A stretch of 64,000 bases of DNA from Pisolithus tinctorius (lineage: Eukaryota; Basidiomycota; Agaricomycetes; Boletales; Pisolithaceae): positions 1,116,001-1,180,000 of the forward strand of contig JANFAH010000019.1 in the NCBI GenBank assembly GCA_024663395.1, written 5' to 3'. The notes below the pieces were generated by a model. The model was not told the DNA's origin and ran no database searches. It worked only from the letters and a program-made list of their open reading frames with translations. A program made the position numbers and the translations under genes. The stretch's first letter is position 1; every line of letters begins with the position of its first letter. Positions 57,830 through 64,000 of the stretch are shown here, piece by piece.

Positions 57830-58255
57830 TGGTCCCAGACACCTCCTGGGCATCATTATATGCGTCAAACAGCTTCTCCAGATAGGGCATTTGCTCGTCA
57901 ACATTCATGACATCAGTGCCAATAAATACAACGCCTGTGGAACTCGTGTAGATGAGCCTACAGATGCCAGCTGCGTTGATAATGGTTCAGGTGACTTCGA
58001 CATTAGCTCTGGCATAGACGGAGGGCTCTTTTGTGCCTCACTGTAGTAAGGTAGTCTGTATGACATATGTAATGCCCAATCTCCTCAATATATCCAACAT
58101 GTCCCGTTCTTCGGTGACCCTTGCCCTACAAAATGAGACACCAGTATGTCTCTGCACAATATCCAACACAGAGACAGTGTCTCTCTTTGCTAACTGTTCG
58201 ATGGCATATTGACCTAAAACTTCGCTTCGACCAACAGTAAGATAGGCATCTTCCA
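57830..58255 (-). pseudogene. C-3 sterol dehydrogenase (ERG26-type, 3-beta-HSD family) fragment
   Basis: The minus strand reads YLTVGRSEVLGQYAIEQLAK (the Rossmann GxxGxxG loop, degraded), DTVSVLDIVQRH, VTEERDMLDILRRLG, ANVEVT, TIINAAGICRLIYTSSTGVV and VMNVDEQMPYLEKLFDAYND. This is the N-terminal 140 residues or so of the enzyme that oxidises and decarboxylates C4-carboxysterols in ergosterol synthesis. It has at least two TGA stops and a degraded cofactor loop. No intron is visible in this stretch. It lies inside element E between two parts of the module array, so it is a captured fragment, not a gene. Confidence 0.75.
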
Positions 58256-58329
58256 CCTGAAGGGACTCAGTTGTAGGTCGTCTTGATCCAGATCTCCGTA
58301 CTGTAGGTGCATCGTCACTCAAAGATTCA

Positions 58330-60070
58330 TCAATACTCAGTAAAAGCCTGTATTCCCTGAAATAACGAGGTCATAAGTAAAACACTTTAAAGAAAAACAT
58401 AAATCTTGGGCCTTCAAGCCCACTCAGCGTGGTCTCGATACGCCTTGCATGTCATGCATTTTGTTCTGACTGCAAACCTCGCCGTTGTGTTGCTATTCGT
58501 ATTAAGGCTTGCACGCCGGTCCATAGAGTCGCTTCGAACTTGATTGCTGTGGCACTTCGGGCCCATCATACTTGTTGCTCCGTAAGTCGATGTGCTCATT
58601 CTTCCAAACTGTCATCTATTCTAGAATGATGTATCCATGAGTAAAAAGCCACGAAGCAAAAATAAAGACCCGAGCCATAGGGCTCTAAGGGCATAGACGC
58701 ATGGTGAGTAGGCCACGGCTCGAGCTCGAGTGCTCTTCACTCGATAACAGCGATGACAGTTCATACTGTACCCACTGGGACATCACTCGCACTTGGTCGC
58801 ATGTAGCCATTTTCGCTAGGGAAGCATAATTGTAAGTAAAATGGTCTAGAACTGAAATGAAACCTTAGGCTGTTTAGCTCAGTATCCACACTCGCCAGAC
58901 CTCATATCCTCAACAACTGCTGTCATAGATCGAACTGTAGTCTTTGTGCTAGTCTTGCTGTACACCCATATGATCTTCGATCGTAGACTTCCATAGGCCC
59001 TTCTATTGCAATCATAGTTTGTCATAGGTATCTGTCTTCGCTAGAATAATGGAGGTGTGGGTAGCACATTCTAGAATCAAAACAGAACCCCGAGCATTCA
59101 AGCTCGGTGGTCTCCATCATGCTCTGTTCCCTTTGGATGGCCATCCCTGCCTCGCATGGCCTTCGACCCTCACTAAGCACCTTCGCTGTCATTGCCACAC
59201 TTAACATTGTCATCACTGTCATCGTCTTTGTAGCTGTTGCTGTTGCTAGACTGTTCATGATTCCATCAGGTGTAGCTTCCATACTGTACGAAAAGAAAAA
59301 CACCACCTTTGAGCCTTCAACTTGCCCTATCCACTTGCCCCATTCATAGTAGCTTCGTTGGATCACTTCGCATAGCTGCTCCTTGACGGCCCACTGTTCT
59401 CCTGCATAGATCTTCGTAGATCCTCACATCGTGGTGGCCTGGATGTTGTTCAAGCATCGTCTCGCACATCTGTTTTTCCTAGAATAGAGTAGACATAAGT
59501 AAACCACTCCAAATTCGAACTGAACCCTCGAGCTGTCACGCTCAATGTCTGCACTTCTTGCACCTTGTCTCCATCGAACAACTGCCTTGGCCTTGCACAC
59601 CCATTGATCAGCATTGAGTGCCATCGTCATCATTGCTCGTGCTCTGGCTGATACTCCCATCACTCATTCATAGCTTGCCGTAGAATCTTGAATTGTGATT
59701 GCCAGAATGTTGGTCGCACTTCGTCACAACCAACTGCTATCCCTAGAATAGATAGATGTAAGTAAGGCATCTTGAAATCAAAACGAACCTCTGAGCCATT
59801 GAGCTCAGTACTTGCACTCATTGTGCCCTGTTTCCATCGAATGGCACAGTTGATCTCGACTGGCCATTGACCTGCACTAGGTCTAGTCATCATCCACATT
59901 GCTGTTGCTACTGCTTGTTTGTAGTCCATTGTTGACCCTTGAATTGTGATTGCGAGGGCCTCTGTCATGCTTCGTTGCGTATGTCTGTTTTCCCTAGAGT
60001 AGAATAGATGTAAGTAAAATGTACTGAAATCATAACAAACCTTTGCTCCGTCGAGCTCAGAACCCGCGCT
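58330..60070 (-). repeat. Array of about seven 190-440-bp modules, each with an intron-like block
   Basis: On the minus strand each module ends with a small hairpin (GAGCTC/GAGCTT-type inverted words) and about 47 nt that look like an intron: AG, then GTTTGT or GTTCGT, a TTTACTTAT branch-like motif, and TATTCTAG. GGAAACAG-like sequence follows. Junctions lie near 58355, 58620, 58815, 59035, 59475, 59735 and 59990. Between them the coding-like part ends in a phrase such as IRWKQGTMSASTELNGS or VRWRQGARSADIERDSS. The array continues on the left of the chromovirus. Function is unknown. Confidence 0.55.
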
Positions 60071-60183
60071 CCTCATGCCTTGTCTCCACAAGATGGCTGT
60101 CGCTCTGAGTCCAGTGCTGTCATCGTCCTTGCTTACACTCATGTTGTTGTTGTCGCTCTTGCCACCATTGCTGTCACTCATAG

Positions 60184-60972
60184 TCATGGTAGCTTCCATA
60201 TGGTACCTTGTTCGCCCCATTCTTTGTATCCGATTGTTGCAATCTTGTGCAGATGGCCTGCAACACTGGAGTCTTCAGTATGTAGTACTTGAGTGCATGT
60301 GGCCATGACGTGCAGAGTGGTCACATGACTCTGCTTAGTCAACATTGCTGGACTTTCTCTGCAAGTCCTAATACCGAGTGCATGCATCGATACTCTCAAC
60401 GAATTCCTGAATAAAATATATATTGCCAACACAGCATGGCCATGGAACATTTCAAGTGTGAGGTTGTCCACCCTTGCTGTGTGCTTCAACATTTCGATTT
60501 GCAAAACTTCTTCTGGTGGCTTCCTTCGTATGATGAGCCTCGATGGCTTCTCGATCTTGATCCTCTTCGTAATAACCCTCATCTTGATGTATTCTGTACC
60601 TCTCAATGTCCTGTATGAGTTAGCATTCCCTTCATGTACTGACTTATCTGCCTCATGGCTGCTCGCAAGCACTTCGAGTGCCTCGTCTTCAACTCTTGTA
60701 GATCTCGCATGTACTTCGAGTCTTTCTGTTTTGAATTCGAGCGGAATCTTTGACATGAATAGGTCATCAGTTAACTGATGCATATATCTGCTGACTGCAG
60801 GAATTCCGAGGCTGCTTCTTTCATTGCCTTGACCTCTTAGGTAGGACTCCTGTAGTGACACACCAGTAGCCATCAGAGAAACTCGATATGAACAAAAAGA
60901 AAAACCCCTTTGAGTGTTGTAGTTTGTCTTGAATTCAAATGGGACCTTCGTTGTGAGCAGTTCCTCCACCAA
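60184..60972 (-). pseudogene. Element E internal ORF (262 codons), unrecognised
   Basis: This is an open frame rich in Glu, Lys, Arg and Ser with two related phrases, TKVPFEFKTNYN and SKIPLEFKTERLEV, suggesting an internal repeat. It lies between gag and the module array on the same strand and could be the C-terminal part of gag or an accessory protein. No catalytic motif was seen. Confidence 0.35.
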
Positions 60973-61305
60973 TGCTGGTTCGACTCACTCGAGCTCTACT
61001 GCTTCCTGTAACTCAGTAGTCAGTATTCTGTTCATACTCGAAGAAAACTCTTTTGTCTCAAAACAGGTTGCTGCGACTGCTTTGACAAGCCTGCCAGGGC
61101 TTCAGTCCTCACTGTTTGTCTTCTCAGGTGGGCTGCATGGCTGCGCATGACTCGCTGATGCTAACTTCGGTATTTGCTCATGCTGTGTGCATTCCAGTAA
61201 CTCCATAGATTCCTGTACATCAGCTGTCAGTGAGCTGTGCATCGATGAGCTTGGAAAAGACTTCATAGGCAGTTGTCGCTTGTCTGAACTCAATTCTGGG
61301 TTGCT

Positions 61306-62194
61306 TCATGGTCGAATGTAATGTTCTGGGCTTGTCCATGCTTGCTCCGAGCGAAATCCCTTCTGTAGTAGTCTTGTAGCCACAATTGTTACTTGATCCA
61401 TGGGCCATGGATTGTCCGAGTGTCGCCATCGATCATTGCATCGCATTTTCCGAATGATTTTGCGCCGGAATTCCTTGTCGAAGCCTTGTAAATAGAGGTC
61501 TTCGAGCTCATCGGCCTCAAGTTGCTTCGAAACCTGTAGATACATTGCTAAATCTAGAAAATAAAGTCTATAGTTCATCAGTTCTTCCTCTGTACAAACT
61601 TCTCTTCTTGCTCGGCTGTCAATGAGGCTGTAAAGGTCATTCCTCGAATACTGTCAATCCATTTTCTGGGACCCAGGATACAAACATGCAATGGCCACCA
61701 TGAATTCAGGCCAACTCAGCTGATCTTCAACAAATTCATACCATGGGTCTGAGACTTCGCCACTTGCATACCAGCAAACCCATTTCGCCCATTCTTGGTC
61801 ATCGAAGCAATTCTCGCACTTGCAAAGACTTCGAACCTCTTCAAAATACCTAAAAAGGTCAGATGCATACCCTGAGAACCATGGTGTGTCCCTTGAATGC
61901 CTTGGTGGCATTCCCTCGAGCTCTCTTGGCGCATTCTCACAGCTTCTTCGCAAAAATTCGACTATTAATTTTCCTTTGGACTTGCTTCTTGGCTCGAGGG
62001 ATCTTCAACTTAGATACTTGCTTGACATTTGCTGCTTGAAAAATAGCTCTGAAAATTTCCCAATTTCCTGAGTGTAGACTGTAGCTAGAATCGAAATTCT
62101 GAACACTTAGCTTGTCCAAGCCCAATCCAGAAAAACTTTCATGTGGTGATAAGGCAGTTGCTTCTTTCCCCAAAACAAACAGAACCCCCCTCAT
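61306..62194 (-). pseudogene. Element E gag-like protein, frame-broken
   Basis: The first part starts MRGVLFVLGKEATALSPHES (62194). The second, 61953-61654, reads DTPWFSGYASDLFRYFEEVR and WAKWVCWYASGEVSDPWYEF, the FxGxxxxLRxFxxxVExL and KxxWAxxY pattern of basidiomycete gag-like proteins. The third, 61578-61306, reads AMYLQVSKQLEADELEDLYL and QGFDKEFRRKI, then DNPWPMDQVT. Breaks between the three parts prevent one product. Confidence 0.6.
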
Positions 62195-62205
62195 GGTGGG
62201 CTCCA
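62195..62205 (-). other. Primer-binding site of element E (tRNA-type)
   Basis: Minus-strand TGGAGCCCACC lies 2 nt from the LTR. It starts with TGG, as expected for pairing with a tRNA CCA end, and has no complement in the LTR. The tRNA was not identified. The gag-like ATG follows immediately (62194). Confidence 0.5.
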
Positions 62206-62207
62206 GA

Positions 62208-62669
62208 TGTAGGAATAGGTAAAATGATAAACCTAGAAATAGTAACTGTTAGTGGGTGAGTAAACTCTCGACCCAAAAGGGAGATCCTGTATGGAGAAAG
62301 AAAAGTGTAGTGAAAAGTGTAAAAATGCGAACTAGAAAAGCAGACTTAGCTCTGTCTGTCTAATAACTCCTGCCAGTCCTCCTGGCACTTTGGGTACTCC
62401 CCAAAGTAATAAATCTAACTTCAAAAACTCACCGAATTGTGAGACAAAATCACCCTACTACTGAGGGCCTGTGATATGGATTGGTTGTTATGGTAAACTG
62501 AACTCGTGCCAACACAGTGCATGTGCTTTGTCAGCAATGTGGCTGCTTGCCACTAAGTCCAGTGGTACAATGCAAAAACAAAAGAAGGAAATAAAACAAA
62601 GAAAATTCTCCACCCCTGAACTCATGACCCAGACTGCTTCTCCTAGGGAACTCAAACTTGTTCCCTACA
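62208..62669 (-). repeat. 5' LTR of element E
   Basis: This is the 462-bp partner of 49042-49503 with the same ends. No clear TATA box was picked out. The flank to the right (62670 onward) does not match the left flank of the other LTR. Confidence 0.8.
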
Positions 62670-63720
62670 GTGGGACCAGTTTGCAGAGAGGGCAGCAGAT
62701 GGAACATCTGTTCTGAAGGTTGTAGGGTTGATTAAACATGAACCCAAGTTCATTCAGGTTGGGGGAGGGCGAGGGAGAGGGGTAAATGAGTTCCGGAGTT
62801 ACCTCATGGAAAAGCTCGAGAGGAGGCAAGGGGAGCGGGGTGAGTGGAGAAAGCGAGCATGAGAGGTGCAGGGTGGAGAGTTCCCTTTTGTAGGGGAGGA
62901 ACCTAAGAGGGAGATGAAGCTCAACCTCTTCTTTCTTGATGGCGGGAATGGTGGTAGAGTGGGGTATGGTAATACAAAGGTATAGTAGGTGTACTACTCG
63001 CCAATGGTGTTCAGGACCTCTAAACACATAGTCCATTCATTGTTGCGCACCTGATCAATCTCCTAGAAATAGGGAGAGACCAGCCTGGCACACCATGTGA
63101 ACTACAGTGGGTACAAGAACATTGACTACTGGTCTACCTCTGCTGCCATGTGGGAACTACAACTAACTATGGCTCAGCCACTTTGGACCTTGCAGGTCCT
63201 CTTGACCAAGCATCGCCCTTTGTGCACTGAGCTCGACCTCAGGATGGTGTATGCTACATATAGTAAAACTCCCTAAGACACTTGCCTAACTGGCTTTGTC
63301 GCTTGGGTGCTCTCAGTCACACTGATGGAGGCAAAAGGAAAGCTACTGGGCTGACTGCCTACTACGAGTACAGTACTGCCATTGACCCTCATTTGAGGAC
63401 CAAGCTCAAAACAAACTAGATTAAGGGAACTGGCTATGACAAATGATGGGACTTATATACTGCCTTACTGTTTGTACGTACTGCCATGAGAGAATGTTCT
63501 GGAAAGAAATAAACAAAAGAGAGAACTACGCTATTGGACAAATGTGAACATGTGCTGGCAACAAGGCACAGCCTTACTAAGTATTATGTAAGCATGAAAG
63601 AGCAAGCAAAAGGAAAAGTCTGAGATGACTAAGCATCCCTAAAGTGTAACCCTAACCAGAGGGTGGATATATAAGGAGAACTAGGAAATGCAGAAGTGAA
63701 AAGTCTACTGGTTGTTACAG
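62670..63720 (+). other. Region without recognised gene, LTR-like at its right end
   Basis: The first 300 bp have a Gly/Arg-rich plus frame (IKHEPKFIQVGGGRGRG) of unknown origin. The rest has no open frame of note. Near 63665 GGATATATAAGG resembles an LTR TATA box, and gypsy B-type coding starts soon after, so the last part may be a diverged LTR and deleted leader. Confidence 0.35.
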
Positions 63721-64000
63721 TACTCACATCCTGGCAATGCTTGAGGAGTTCAATAAAGCCTCAGAAGACAAGGAAGATCAAGATCCTGTGGATAGTTATA
63801 GTGGGGAGAATGACAAACCCACAGATGATGGGGGACCGAAAGGAAACCCAGATTTTTGAAAGGCTCCCCTGGTGTAGCGTCAGGAAGAGAGCCCATAGTA
63901 TTGCAAAAGATAGAGGTTAAGATAGGAACCAAAAAAGTGTATGATTATGAACAAGATATGTCAATCACTTCTATTGCTGGTTTCGCTTACCTCATCAACT
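63721..64000 (+). pseudogene. Gypsy B-type fragment (end of gag to start of protease)
   Basis: It matches the inverse of about 31880-32160 almost base for base: CATCCTGGCAATGCTTGAGG, the AAACCCAGATTTTTGAAAGG end of gag, then AAAGATAGAGGTTAAGATAGG, reaching the region before the protease. The left edge is abrupt at about 63721 and the right edge is the window end. An internal deletion relative to copy B is visible near 63750-63790. Confidence 0.75.

Larger units (their letters stand above)
49042..62669 (-). mobile_element. Element E: LTR retrotransposon (7.8 kb without its nested chromovirus)
   Basis: Direct repeats of 462 bp, 49042-49503 and 62208-62669, each start TGTAGG and end CCTACA. They differ at about 15 sites, mostly CpG or TG/CA transitions. 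Gag-like ORFs lie next to the right copy on the minus strand, and a TGG-starting primer site follows that copy, so the right copy is the 5' LTR. No pol was recognised. The interior holds an array of intron-bearing modules, an ERG26-type gene fragment and the nested chromovirus. The outer flanks do not match (AGCAG on the left, GTGGG on the right), so there is no target duplication. Confidence 0.7.

Noticed and set aside
58330..60070. Regular repeats resembling a CRISPR array
   Set aside because: Modules are mostly 190-290 bp and diverged, with intron-like blocks, in a eukaryotic genome without cas genes.
49042..62669. Element E as a very large autonomous element with the chromovirus pol as its own
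   Set aside because: The chromovirus has its own LTRs and a TCGAC duplication, so its pol is not part of element E.
1..64000. tRNA or rRNA genes
   Set aside because: No cloverleaf or rRNA-like stretch was noticed on either strand, though a covariance-model scan was not possible.

Overview
The window is nuclear DNA of a mushroom-type fungus (Basidiomycota, very probably Agaricomycetes). I infer this from the short GT-AG introns of about 45-80 nt, from the transposon families (Plavaka, pogo/CENP-B-type, PIF/Harbinger, Ty3/gypsy with chromodomain), from a DUF6698-like protein and from a basidiomycete GDSG serine-peptidase-like protein. No bacterial operon, RNA gene or CRISPR array was seen. Only one gene looks like an ordinary host gene (5884-7395, minus strand); nearly everything else is mobile DNA in layers of decay.

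Layout. 1-1464: tail-to-head remnant of a pogo-type transposase. 1635-1905: minisatellite that replaces the end of a gypsy reverse transcriptase. 1906-4851: gypsy A (minus). 5345-7395: serine-peptidase-like host gene. 8673-16341: a large decayed Plavaka transposase gene (minus), split by a 1.86-kb LTR-like element (9392-11251) and, inside one of its introns, by a foldback element (14494-16078). 16690-18867: DUF6698-like gene, head-to-head with Plavaka. 19562-25178: two tandem copies of an SANT/Myb-like companion ORF, the second split by another LTR-like element (22498-24313). 25386-26956: Harbinger transposase. 28889-32794: gypsy B, split in its RT by a third LTR-like element (29272-31085). 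32858-34654 and 34980-44360: two uncharacterised Agaricomycete repeat-family ORFs, the larger split by a TIR element carrying an Hsp70 gene fragment (37878-41225) and by a second foldback (41987-43559). 44530-46209: gypsy C. 47050-49025: gypsy D. 49042-62669: an LTR element with 462-bp LTRs that contains an array of intron-bearing modules, a C-3 sterol dehydrogenase (ERG26-type) gene fragment, and a nearly intact chromovirus (51744-57579). 63721-64000: fragment of a gypsy B-type copy.

Three results stand out. (1) Three gypsy families (A, C and the chromovirus) share one layout: an 11-nt primer-binding site, exactly 2 nt from the LTR, complementary to LTR sequence lying 33-36 nt downstream of a TATA box. 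This is the signature of Tf1-type self-primed reverse transcription. (2) The chromovirus has a textbook -1 frameshift site (GGGAAAA, 6-nt spacer, stem-loop) between gag and pol. All 12 base differences I counted between its LTRs are C-T/G-A changes at CpG, and all three pol stops are TGA where CGA is expected. This points to CpG methylation and deamination as the inactivating force. (3) The 1.8-kb LTR-like elements, with 4-bp target duplications, carry a conserved ORF with mostly third-position changes; the two foldbacks share one core but have different terminal units.

All calls come from reading the sequence and from remembered family motifs; no search was run.
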